Assembly (NCBI GenBank): GCA_020633465.1
Contig: JACKDN010000008.1
Coordinates: forward strand, 186,001-250,000
Source: Myxococcales bacterium
GTDB taxonomy: Bacteria; Myxococcota_A; Bradymonadia; UBA7976; UBA1532
Length of the DNA: 64,000 bases
Direction of reading: 5' to 3'
Notes under the pieces: model-generated
The model's input: the letters and a program-made list of their open reading frames with translations, nothing else
Told to the model about the DNA's origin: nothing
Databases searched by the model: none
Part shown: positions 52,913 through 61,814 of the stretch, one piece after another
Position numbering within the stretch: position 1 is the first letter of the stretch
How the letters are laid out: the number at the start of each line of letters is the position of its first letter
Position numbers and translations under genes: made by a program

Positions 52913-55471
52913 ATGCTCCGCACGCTGATCGCCCTGCTCGCCGCCGGCGCCCTGCTCGCCCCGCTGACCGCGGCCGCGCAGGCCCCCGGTCGCCTGCCCG
53001 TCCAGGGCTTCCTCACCGACGCCGAGGGCGCCCCGCTCGACGGCGAGCACCTGCTCGAGTTCTCGATCTTCGCCCTGGCCGACGGCGGCGAGGCCCTGTT
53101 CGACGAGGCCCAGCGCGTCCAGGTGGACGCCGGCGCCTTCGCCGCGCAGGTGGGCGACGGCGGCGATCTCGACCTCTCGGTCTTCCGCGACCTGGGCGAC
53201 CTGTGGCTCGAGGTGCGGGTCGACGGCGACGCCATCGAGCCCCGCTTCCGGCTGGGCGCCGTGCCCTACGCCGGCTTCTCGGCCTTCGCCGGCGACGCCG
53301 ACAGCGTCGGGGGGCTGACCGCCGACGAGCTGCGCGGCGGCGCGTGGGACGCCCTCGAGGGCGTGCCCCCCACCCTGCTCGACGGCGACCAGGACACCAC
53401 CTACGAAGCCGGCCCCGGCCTGACGCTGGCCGACGGCGCCTTCGCCGCCGACTTCGACGCGGTGCAGGCGCGCCTGAACGCCGCCTGCCCGCCCGGCCAG
53501 GCGCTGGCCGGCGTGCAGGGCGACGGCACGCCGGACTGCGTGCCGGTGACCGCCGAGGGCGCGGCGATCATCGCCGGCAGCGGCCTGCGCGGCACCCCGG
53601 GCCCGGACGGGCTGACCCTGGCGATCGATCCGGCGGCCGTGCAGGCGCGCATCGCCGAGGCCTGCGGCGCCGGCGAGGCGCTCGTGGGCGTCAGCGCGGC
53701 GGGCGCCATCTCGTGCGTCACGCTGACCACCGGCGACATCACGGGGGTCACGGCGGGCGCGGGCCTCACCGGCGGCGGCGACGCGGGCGCGGTCAGCCTG
53801 GCCGTCGATCCGACGGCCTTCCAGCGGCGCGTCGGCGAGCCCTGCCCCGCGGGGCAGGCGATCTCGGGCATCGGCGAGGGCGGCGGGCGCTCGTGCATCC
53901 CGGTCGGCGCGGACGGCGACATCACGGCCGTCACCGCGGGCGCCGGCCTCAGCGGCGGCGGCGCGGGCGGCGCCGTTCAGCTCAGCGTGGACACGACCGC
54001 CATCCAGGCGCGCGTCGCCAACCCCTGCCCCGCCGGGCAGGCGATCCGGTCGGTCGGGGCCAACGGCGCGCCCACCTGCGTGCCGGTCGGCACCGGCGAC
54101 ATCACCCAGGTCACCGCGGGCAACGGCCTCAACGGCGGCGGCGCCGAGGGCGCGGTGACGCTGTCGGTCGACACCAGCGCCATCCAGGCGCGGCTGGCCA
54201 ACCCGTGCCCGCCGGGCCAGGCCATCGCCAGCGTCAGCGCGGCGGGCGCGGTGGGCTGCGTCGCGGTCGGCACCGGCGACATCACCCGCGTCGCGGTCGG
54301 GCCGGGCCTCACCGGCGGCGGCCAGTCGGGCGACGTGACCATCGGGTTCGATCCGACGGCGCTGCAGGCGCGGGTGTCCGATCCCTGCCCCGCCGGGCAG
54401 GCCATCGTGTCCATCGACCAGAACGGCGGCCGCGTCTGCGGGCCGCTGGGCACCGGCGACATCACCCAGGTCACCGCCGGCAACGGCCTCATCGGCGGCG
54501 GCAACAGCGGGGCGGTCGCGCTGGCCGTCGACGCGACCGCCTTCCAGGCCCGCCTGCGCAGCGTCTGCCCGGCCAACGAGGCGATGACCGGCGTCGACCA
54601 GGCCGGCAACGTCACCTGCCAGCCGGTGGGCGACATCCAGGGCGTGACCGCCGGCTTCGGCCTCACCGGCGGCGCCGGCAGCGGCACGGCGACGCTGAAC
54701 GTCGACACGAACACGGTGCAGGCGCGCGTCGTGGGCAGCTGCCCCAACGCGGGCGAGTTCATGACCGCCATCGGCAACAACGGGCAGGCCACCTGCGCCA
54801 ACGTGTACGGCACGGCCGAGGCGGTGACGCACTACGGCACGACGGGCCGCCTGGGCGCGGCGACGCTGTTCCAGCCCGACGGCGCCGACAGCGGCGTGTT
54901 CCTCGAGGGGCGCAGCGGCGGCGAGGGCGGCGGCTTCTTCGCGAACGGCGACGTCGCGGCCATCTGGTCGCCCGGCGACGGCGGCGCCCGCGTGGCCGGC
55001 GTCGACAACGGCGCCGTCCTGCTGGCGATCTACGACGAGGACAGCTTCGGCGGCGCCGACGTGCAGGCGATGTTCTCGTTCTCGAACTTCGGCAGCCGGG
55101 CGATCGCCGCCTACAACGGCGCGTACCTGTCCAGCGGCGGCGTCTGGACCAACACCAGCGACGTCGCGCTGAAGGACGACTTCGCGACGGTCGACGCGGA
55201 CGCCGTGCTCGAGAGCATCGGCGCCCTGCCGATCACCGAGTGGACCTACCAGAACGAGAAGGACGGCGGCTTCCGCCACCTGGGGCCGATGGCGCAGGAC
55301 TTCTACGACGCCTTCGGCCTGGGCTACGACGCGAAGTCGATCCCCACCGTGGACGCCGACGGCGTCGCGCTGGCGGGCATCAAGGCCCTGCGCGACCGCA
55401 ACCTGAAGCTGCAGGCGCGGGTGGACGAGCTCGAGGCGCGCCTGGCCGCCATCGAGGCCCGCCTGCGCTGA
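52913..55471 (+). CDS. Tail-fibre-like secreted protein with eight repeats and endosialidase-type chaperone
   Basis: 852 residues from an ATG at 52913, preceded by CGGGAG; an in-frame ATG at 52862 would add 17 residues before the Sec signal MLRTLIALLAAGALLAPLTA and is less likely. After GRLPVQGFLTDAEGAPLDGE (a carboxypeptidase-like or pilus-type opening) come eight repeats of ~59 residues (GDITQVTAGNGLNGGGAEGA, VTLSVDTSAIQARLANPCP), each with a Cys pair. The C-terminus SDVALKDDFATVDADAVLES, DGGFRHLGPMAQDFYDAFGL is a Peptidase S74 intramolecular chaperone that trims itself after trimerisation, ending in a coiled coil. So a secreted trimeric fibre is expected. Paired with the lipoprotein at 52137. 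Confidence 0.92.
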   Translation: MLRTLIALLAAGALLAPLTAAAQAPGRLPVQGFLTDAEGAPLDGEHLLEFSIFALADGGEALFDEAQRVQVDAGAFAAQVGDGGDLDLSVFRDLGDLWLEVRVDGDAIEPRFRLGAVPYAGFSAFAGDADSVGGLTADELRGGAWDALEGVPPTLLDGDQDTTYEAGPGLTLADGAFAADFDAVQARLNAACPPGQALAGVQGDGTPDCVPVTAEGAAIIAGSGLRGTPGPDGLTLAIDPAAVQARIAEACGAGEALVGVSAAGAISCVTLTTGDITGVTAGAGLTGGGDAGAVSLAVDPTAFQRRVGEPCPAGQAISGIGEGGGRSCIPVGADGDITAVTAGAGLSGGGAGGAVQLSVDTTAIQARVANPCPAGQAIRSVGANGAPTCVPVGTGDITQVTAGNGLNGGGAEGAVTLSVDTSAIQARLANPCPPGQAIASVSAAGAVGCVAVGTGDITRVAVGPGLTGGGQSGDVTIGFDPTALQARVSDPCPAGQAIVSIDQNGGRVCGPLGTGDITQVTAGNGLIGGGNSGAVALAVDATAFQARLRSVCPANEAMTGVDQAGNVTCQPVGDIQGVTAGFGLTGGAGSGTATLNVDTNTVQARVVGSCPNAGEFMTAIGNNGQATCANVYGTAEAVTHYGTTGRLGAATLFQPDGADSGVFLEGRSGGEGGGFFANGDVAAIWSPGDGGARVAGVDNGAVLLAIYDEDSFGGADVQAMFSFSNFGSRAIAAYNGAYLSSGGVWTNTSDVALKDDFATVDADAVLESIGALPITEWTYQNEKDGGFRHLGPMAQDFYDAFGLGYDAKSIPTVDADGVALAGIKALRDRNLKLQARVDELEARLAAIEARLR
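53399..54811 (+). repeat. Eight imperfect ~177-bp coding repeats
   Basis: Each unit has a GDIT-x-VTAG-x-GL-x-GGG start, a VD-x-x-A-x-QAR helix, a CP-x-GQA motif and a C-V-PV end. Central units (3 to 7) are the most alike; the outer two are diverged, as expected for expansion from the middle. Confidence 0.85.
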
Positions 55472-55484
55472 CAGCCGCCGAGGC

Positions 55485-56009
55485 TCAACTCGACGCGCGC
55501 CGGGTCAGCGCGCGGATCACCAGCGCCAGCGCCGCCAGGGTGCACAGCACGAAGGCCCCCGCCGAGGGCATCGCCAACCACTCGAGCGACGCCTTGGCCG
55601 CCCCGGTCGATCCCAGCCCGGGCGCGCGGAACCCCGCCCACATCCAGAAGACGCTGTACCCCAGGCCGCCGAGGCCCAGGCCGACGCCCACGAGCCGCGT
55701 GGCCAGCGCGCCGACGCCCAGCAGCGCGACGAGCGTGGCCAGCGCCAAGGCCGTGGTGCCCATGCCGCCGGCGTGCAGGTGCGCCCGCTTCATGTAGCTC
55801 CACGCCTTCGACGTGACGGCGTCCGCCTTCGCCTGGTCGCCGGCGTACACCGTCTCGAGGACGGCCGCGGCGTCGCCCTTCAGGCGATCCTTGATGCGAT
55901 CCTCGGCGACGCCGAAGGTGAGGCCCAAGCCCTGACCGAAAAGGACGGTGAGGATGGCCAGCACCAGGCCGGGCAACGCGGGACGCAGGCGGTCGACGAT
56001 GGGGTTCAC
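55485..56009 (-). CDS. Hypothetical inner-membrane protein
   Basis: 174 residues starting MNPIVDRLRPALPGLVLAIL. Four hydrophobic segments: LVLAILTVLFGQGLGLTFGV, MGTTALALATLVALLGVGAL, LVGVGLGLGGLGYSVFWMWA and AFVLCTLAALALVIRALTRR, with a charged loop (AEDRIKDRLKGDAAAVLETV, SYMKRAHLHAGGMG) that may lie outside the membrane. No family recognised. Upstream of its ATG is GGAGGCGCCC. It converges with the tail-fibre gene with 13 bp between stops. Confidence 0.78.
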   Translation of the reverse strand: MNPIVDRLRPALPGLVLAILTVLFGQGLGLTFGVAEDRIKDRLKGDAAAVLETVYAGDQAKADAVTSKAWSYMKRAHLHAGGMGTTALALATLVALLGVGALATRLVGVGLGLGGLGYSVFWMWAGFRAPGLGSTGAAKASLEWLAMPSAGAFVLCTLAALALVIRALTRRASS

Positions 56010-56070
56010 GGGCGCCTCCTCGGAGTCGAGCGGCGCAGCATACCAGCGCGGGGCCGTCTGCGAACGGTGA

Positions 56071-59000
56071 TCAGAAGGGCGGCGGCACGCGCGGCCAGGT
56101 GACCCCGGCGGTCTGGGGCGGAAAGCTGTCGCAGTTGTCGCCGTCGACGACGTGGATCGCGTAGTCGAGGCGCTCGTCGTCCTCGAGGATGCGGTTGATG
56201 TTCAGGGGCACCAGCCGGAAGAACACGGCGCGGTCGCCGATGTGGGGCTCGACGATCAGGCACTGCTTCGAGTTGGCGCGCGGCACCTCGGCGGTGGTGG
56301 CCAGCAGGTCGCCCGCCGCGTTGTAGGCCTCGATCACCAGGTCGCCGTCGTCGCCGAACAGGAAGGTGGCGCCGAAGGTGCGGGTCTGCCCGGCGGCCAC
56401 TTCGATGCTGTACCAGTCGGACTGGGGCGGCACGCGATCGCACAGCCAGTGGTCGCCCTCGGCCTGCACGGTGGGCGCGTCGCCGAGGTCGATGGCCTGG
56501 TTCTGCAGGTCGTTGCCGCGCGCGGGATCCTCGCAGACGAACACCCGCGGCGTGACGATCACCTCGAGGCCGTAGCGCGCGGCGCCCGCGTTCAGGGCGC
56601 TCACCCGCACGTAGTACGTGTCGGGCAGGCGGTCGGGCAGGTCGACCGTCTCGTCGTCGGTCAGCGAGTGCCCCGCGGCGTCGTTGGCGTTGATCGCCTC
56701 GACCGCGTCGCCGCGGAAGACGTCCAGCTCGAGGTTGGCCTGGGCGTGCTCGAAGCGCAGGCGCACCCGCAGATCGCTCACCGCGTCCAGCTGCACCGCG
56801 TACCAGTCGACGTCGCCGTCGTCGCCGCACAGCGTGAGATCGGCCGTGTTGCCCGGCTCGACCGCGCGCGCCATGCCCCGCCCCCCGTTGGGCTCGAGCG
56901 CGTCGGCCCCGCAGGCGGCCGGCGCCGCGCCGCGGTTCAGGCGCAGGGTGTAGTTGGTCTGCGTCTCGGCCCCCGCGGCGCTGATCCGCGCGAAGTAGGT
57001 GCCGCCGGCCGCGCCCTCGAGCACGGCCGCGTTCAGCGCGCGGGCGTTGCGCCCGCTGGCCACCACGGCGCCCCCGGCGTCGCGCACCTCGATGATCACG
57101 TCGCCCTGAACCTCGGCGTCCGCGCGCGCCACGCTGGCGGTGAGATCGTCCCCGGCCGCCAGCTCGAAGCGGAACCAGTCCTCGTCGCCGGGGCACAGCC
57201 AGCGCCCGGGCAGCTCGAGATCCACGTCCGGACGCAGCTCGATGCCGCCGTCGAAGGCGCCCCGCACGAAGTCCTCGCGCGCCATCAGATCGAGCGCCTG
57301 CCCCTCGGCGTCGTTGGGCTCCTCGGGATCGGCGCCGCACAGCGCGCGGAAGCGATCGAACTCCACGTCCAGCTCGTAGGCGCCCCGCTGCCCGGCGGCC
57401 ACCGGCGCCACCCGCAGGTACCACGTGCCCGCGCCGATCTGCACGTTGGCGCGGTCGATGGCGAACTCGATCCACCGCGGGCCGTTGACCCCGCCGCCCT
57501 GCGCGTTGGGCACGAACACCGGCTGCGCGCCGTCGCCGGGCGCGCCCGGCCCGTACAGCGCGAAGTCCAGCTCGCTGTCGGCGTCGGCGCCGTTGCCCAG
57601 CATGGTCAGGCGCACCCGCAGCCCGTCCCGATCGCCCAGCTCGAAGCGGTACCAGTCGACGTCGCCCTCGCAGGCCGCGCGATCGCGCACCGCGGCGACG
57701 CCGCGCGCCCCTTGGACCATGAGCGGCGTGGCCGCCTCGAGGGCGTCGTCGGCCGGATCCTCGGCGTCCGGCGTACAGCCGCCGGGCGGGATCAGCTCGA
57801 TCGTGAAGGTGTAGTCGTTGCGATCGACGCCGCGCCCGAACACCTCGAGGAACCAATCACCGCCGGGGGCGTCGCGCACCTCGATCGACTCGTCGTCGTC
57901 GGCGCTCTGCCCGGCCGCCAGCGCCCCGTCGGGCCCGTGCAGGCGCGCGTCGAGATCACCCCGGTCGTGCTGGAACTCGACGGTCGCGCGGATGGTCCAC
58001 CCCGGGCCCTCGGTCGCGAAGGCCCACCAGTCGGCGTCCTCGGGGCAGACGCGCAGATCGCCGGACTCGAAGGTGTCGCGGCGCGCGAAGTCGAGCGTCG
58101 CGGCCGTCGCCTGGCCGTCGTTCTCCTCGAGCGCGTCGTCCCGGCAGCCCGCCACGCAGCGGCCGCCCCCGCTGCACACCTCGTCGGCGCCGCAGTCCTC
58201 GTCGCGGCTGCACGGCGCGCGGCAGGCCGCGTCCTGGCAGTACCACCCGGCGCCGTTGCGGTTGACGCACTGCTCGTCGTCGACGCAGCCCTCGCCGCAC
58301 TGCCGCGCGTCGGTGCACAGCGAGCCCTCGGGGCAGTTGTCGGGCTCGCGGCGGCAGCCGACGACGCAGGCGCCGATGCGCACGTCGCAGAACGACGCGT
58401 CGTCGCAGTCCTCGTCCTGGCCGCAGGGGCAGGGCTCGAGCGCGCGGGTGGTCAGGTCGCAGAAGGTGTCGACGCAGCGCCCGGGCGTCTCGCGGCAGCC
58501 CCGCGCGCAGCGCCCGCTGTCGGCGTCGCAGTAGCTGTCCTCGGGGCAGTCGGCGTCCTCGCCGCAGCGGCCCTCGCAGGGGTTCGGGTTGACGCAGCGA
58601 TCGGCGCCCACCGCGGGATCGCGGCAGTCGCCGGGCAGCTCGAGCGCGCAGGCGTCGTCGCCGCTGCAGCAGGCGACAAGAGGCTCGCAGGTGCGGGTGT
58701 CCGGGTTGCAGCGCTGCTCGCGATCGTCGGCGGTGAAGGGGCACAGATCGACCTCGAGCACGCGGCACCCCTCGAGGCAGGCGCCCTCGCCGCCGCAGTA
58801 CTCGCCCGGCTCGCAGTCGTCGTCGCCGGTGCAGCGGGGATCGCGGGCGCAGCTGTGATCGTCGCCGCACAGGAAGCCCTCGGGGCAGGTCTCGGGCGCC
58901 TCGGGCCGGCAGCCCGTGCGACACTGGCCCACCAGATCACCGTCCGCGATGGCGCAGTACTGGGTGTCGGGACACTCGGTGTCGTCGACGCAGCTCGATC

Positions 59001-59154
59001 GCCCGGCGTCCTCGGCGCCGCCGTCGGGCACGCCGAGATCGAGGAACGGCTCGAGGTCGTTGATCGGCGGCGCGTCCTCGCCGCCGTCGTCGCAGGCCGC
59101 GCCCACCATCACCAACAGCAGGCTCGAGATCGCCCGCGTCCACGCCTTGCGCAT
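56071..59154 (-). CDS. Cys-rich lipoprotein with multiple PPC-type beta-sandwich domains
   Basis: 1027 residues. Signal MRKAWTRAISSLLLVMVGAA with Cys directly after (AAC lipobox). The first ~350 residues hold about eight Cys-rich modules (CPDTQYCAIADG, CEPGEYCGGEGAC, CPEDSYCDADSGRC, CGADEVCSGGGRC) like the EGF/Dickkopf-type units common in Myxococcota exported proteins. Five pre-peptidase C-terminal (PPC) domains follow, recognised by the CPxDxDWWxF pattern (CPEDADWWAFATEGPGW, CEGDVDWYRFELGDRD, CPGDEDWFRFELAAGDD, CGDDGDVDWYAVQLDA, QSDWYSIEVAAGQTR) with NDYTFTIEL-type ends. PPC domains aid secretion or surface retention. No enzymatic domain was seen. Divergent from the VWA gene at 59230, which shares the Cys-rich style. 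Confidence 0.88.
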   Translation of the reverse strand: MRKAWTRAISSLLLVMVGAACDDGGEDAPPINDLEPFLDLGVPDGGAEDAGRSSCVDDTECPDTQYCAIADGDLVGQCRTGCRPEAPETCPEGFLCGDDHSCARDPRCTGDDDCEPGEYCGGEGACLEGCRVLEVDLCPFTADDREQRCNPDTRTCEPLVACCSGDDACALELPGDCRDPAVGADRCVNPNPCEGRCGEDADCPEDSYCDADSGRCARGCRETPGRCVDTFCDLTTRALEPCPCGQDEDCDDASFCDVRIGACVVGCRREPDNCPEGSLCTDARQCGEGCVDDEQCVNRNGAGWYCQDAACRAPCSRDEDCGADEVCSGGGRCVAGCRDDALEENDGQATAATLDFARRDTFESGDLRVCPEDADWWAFATEGPGWTIRATVEFQHDRGDLDARLHGPDGALAAGQSADDDESIEVRDAPGGDWFLEVFGRGVDRNDYTFTIELIPPGGCTPDAEDPADDALEAATPLMVQGARGVAAVRDRAACEGDVDWYRFELGDRDGLRVRLTMLGNGADADSELDFALYGPGAPGDGAQPVFVPNAQGGGVNGPRWIEFAIDRANVQIGAGTWYLRVAPVAAGQRGAYELDVEFDRFRALCGADPEEPNDAEGQALDLMAREDFVRGAFDGGIELRPDVDLELPGRWLCPGDEDWFRFELAAGDDLTASVARADAEVQGDVIIEVRDAGGAVVASGRNARALNAAVLEGAAGGTYFARISAAGAETQTNYTLRLNRGAAPAACGADALEPNGGRGMARAVEPGNTADLTLCGDDGDVDWYAVQLDAVSDLRVRLRFEHAQANLELDVFRGDAVEAINANDAAGHSLTDDETVDLPDRLPDTYYVRVSALNAGAARYGLEVIVTPRVFVCEDPARGNDLQNQAIDLGDAPTVQAEGDHWLCDRVPPQSDWYSIEVAAGQTRTFGATFLFGDDGDLVIEAYNAAGDLLATTAEVPRANSKQCLIVEPHIGDRAVFFRLVPLNINRILEDDERLDYAIHVVDGDNCDSFPPQTAGVTWPRVPPPF

Positions 59155-59229
59155 CGGCACCCCCCCCGGTGTGGTGTACAAGGTAGTCGTGATGGGGGGC
59201 CGGCTCAACGTCGGTCGAGGAGGACCATC

Positions 59230-61814
59230 GTGCGTCTGTTGATGGCAGGGCTGGCCCTGGCCTGCCTCGCCGCCCCGAGGGTGGCGTGCGCGCAGCGGTT
59301 TCCGCCGCGCATCCTGCTCGTGTTCGACACCTCGGGCAGCATGGGCGTCGACCTCGTCACCGGCGAGCCGACCGGGGGCGACGACTCGGCCGAGTACCCG
59401 GGCAGCGGCGGCACCTCGCGCCTGTTCGTCGCGAAGAACGCCATCGCCACGCTGGTCGAGACCACCAGCGAGGTCGAGTTCGCGCTGATGCGCTACCCGC
59501 AGCTCGAGGGGGCGGGCATCAACCGCGGCGCCCTCGACGGCTTCAACCAGCAGACCTACGCCGGGCTCGAGGCCCGGCCGCTGAACTACGCGGGCACCTG
59601 CGAGGGCGCGCTGCGCCCGGCGCCCGACGCGGCGCACGCGCTGCTGGTGCCCTTCGGGCGCGCGGCGCCGCCGGCCATCCTGGGCTGGCTGGACCACCAC
59701 GAGGCCTGGCCGGCCGATCCCGAGCTGCGGGCCACCGGGCCCACCCCCATCGACGAGAGCCTGCGCCTGGCCACCGCGTACCTGCGCGAGGTGATGGCCA
59801 CGGATCCGGGCGTCCGCTGCCGGCAGACCTACATCGTGCTGCTGACCGACGGCGGCGAGTCGTGCGTGCCCGCCGCCGACCGCGACGCCGCGCTGGTCGC
59901 GCGGGCGCAGGCGCTGCGCGCGCTGCAGGTGCAGGTCGACGGCGAGGTGATCGAGCGCGACGTGCGCACCTTCGTCGTCGCCTTCGGGGTCAGCATCACC
60001 GCGGCGCAGCGGCTGGGCGTGCTGGCCGAGGCCGGCGGCACCGCCGTCCGCGGGCTGCCCTACCAGGCCGACGACCTCGCCGGCCTGCGCCGCGCCTTCG
60101 GGCAGGTGCTGCGCGAGGCCATCCCGGTCGAGCGCTGCAACGGCGAGGACGACGACTGCGACGGCGTGGTCGACGAGGGGGCGCGCAACGCGTGCGGGGG
60201 CTGCGGGCCGGCGCCGGCGGAGGACTGCAACCGGCGCGACGACGACTGCGACGGCCGCGTCGACGAGGGGGCGCTGAACGCGTGCGGGGGCTGCGGCGCC
60301 GTGCCCGACGAGGTGTGCAACGCCGCCGACGACGACTGCGACGGCCGCGTCGACGAGACCGTCGCCGACGCGTGCGGCGGCTGCGGCAACGTGCGAGACG
60401 AGATCTGCAACGGCGAGGACGACGACTGCGACGGCCGCGTCGACAACGCGCCCGGGGGCGACGCGCCGCTCGCGCGGCCCTGCGGCGGCGAGGTGGGCGT
60501 CTGCACGCCGGGCTTCGAGCGCTGCGTCGAGGGGGCGTGGCAGGCCTGCGACGGCGTGGCGGCCCAGGACGAGGCCTGCAACGGCCTCGACGACGACTGC
60601 GACGGCCGGGCCGACGAGGACACCCGGCCCTGCGGCCCGGCGGTGGACATCGGCGACGTGGGCGAGTGCCGGGTGGGCGCGCGGCGCTGCGATCCGGCGG
60701 CCTGCGACGTGGCCGACGCCTGCGCCGAGGACGGCTGGCTGGCCGCGTGCGAGGGCGCCGTCGGGCCGGCCGACGAGATCTGCGACGGGCGCGACAACGA
60801 CTGCGACGGCGCGCTGGACGAGGGCCTGATCAACGGCTGCGGCTTCTGCGGGCCGCCGCCGCCCGAGGCCTGCAACGGCCTCGACGACAACTGCGACGGG
60901 CGGGTGGACGAGGACGCCGCCTGCCCCAACGGCTTCGTCTGCTTCGCCGGCGAGTGCGCGGCGGCCTGCGACAGCACCGGCGAGTGCGCGGCGGGCCTCA
61001 CCTGCGTGAACGTCTACCCGGGCGGGCGCTTCTGCCACCCGGATCCCTGCGCGGGCGTGCGCTGCCCGGCCGGCACGCGCTGCGACGTCGAAGCGGGCGG
61101 CTGCGTCGACCCCTGCGACGGCGTGGACTGTGCCGCGGGCGAGGCCTGCGATCTGGGCGACTGCGTGCCCGCCACCTGCCGGCACACGGGCTGCCCCGCG
61201 GGCGAGCGCTGCGTGGACGATGCCTGTGAGGCCGACCCCTGCGTCGGCGTCGAGTGCGATCGCGATCACTACTGCCGCGAGGGCGTCTGCGTGCGCGCGT
61301 GCTTCCGCACCGTGTGCGGCGACGGCCAGTCCTGCGTCGACGGCGCGTGCGCGGCCGATCCCTGCGGCGGCCGCTGCCTGCGCGGCCAACGGTGCGACGC
61401 CACCGACGGCGCGTGCGTGGCCGACGCGTGCGGCGGCGTGGCCTGCCCGCCCGGTCAGGCCTGCGTCGACGGGGCCTGCCGCGGCGACGCGCCCTGCGTG
61501 CACCTCACCTGCCCGACCGGCACCACCTGCGCCGACGAGGGCTGCACCGACTTCGCGCCCGGCGTGCCGCCGCCCGGCGCGCCGCGACCGCTGGCCGACG
61601 CGGCGATCGTCGACCTCGCGGGCGACGGCGGGCCGCCGGTGCTGCGCCCCGCGACGCGGGCGCCCACGACGCCGCGCCTGCGCCGGACGCCGCGCCGCCC
61701 CCGCGGAGGCGACAGCGACAGCGGCGGGTGCAGCGCGGCGCCCGGCGGCGCGACGCCGGGGTTCGGCGGCTGGCGCTGGGGCTTCTGCTGGTGGCGGCGG
61801 CCTGGCGCCGCCGC
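59230..61814 (+). CDS. VWA/MopE-type secreted protein with MYXO-CTERM-like tail, frame slips near the 3' end
   Basis: GTG at 59230 is preceded by AGGAGG at six bases. Signal VRLLMAGLALACLAAPRVAC, then a VWA domain (PRILLVFDTSGSMGVDLVTG with MIDAS DTSGSM, YIVLLTDGGESC). Eight C-N-x3-DD-x-CDG units (ERCNGEDDDCDGVVDEG and similar) follow, the putative metal-binding motif of MopE, then Cys modules (PCAGVRCPAGTRC, GCPAGERCVDDAC). After GDGG the frame slips about three times near 61640-61780; restoring gives DAGAHDAAPAPDAAP, then GGCSAAPGGATPGFGG and a hydrophobic LALGLLLVAAAWRRRP, resembling the MYXO-CTERM sorting tail. The precise stop is therefore uncertain. Probably surface displayed and Ca- or Cu-binding. 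Confidence 0.82.

Noticed and set aside
59154..61503. Very long minus-strand frame running upstream of the PPC lipoprotein start
   Set aside because: The upstream extension is antisense to the VWA/MopE gene and is an Ala/His/Val-rich low-complexity translation; the true start is the lipoprotein signal at 59154.
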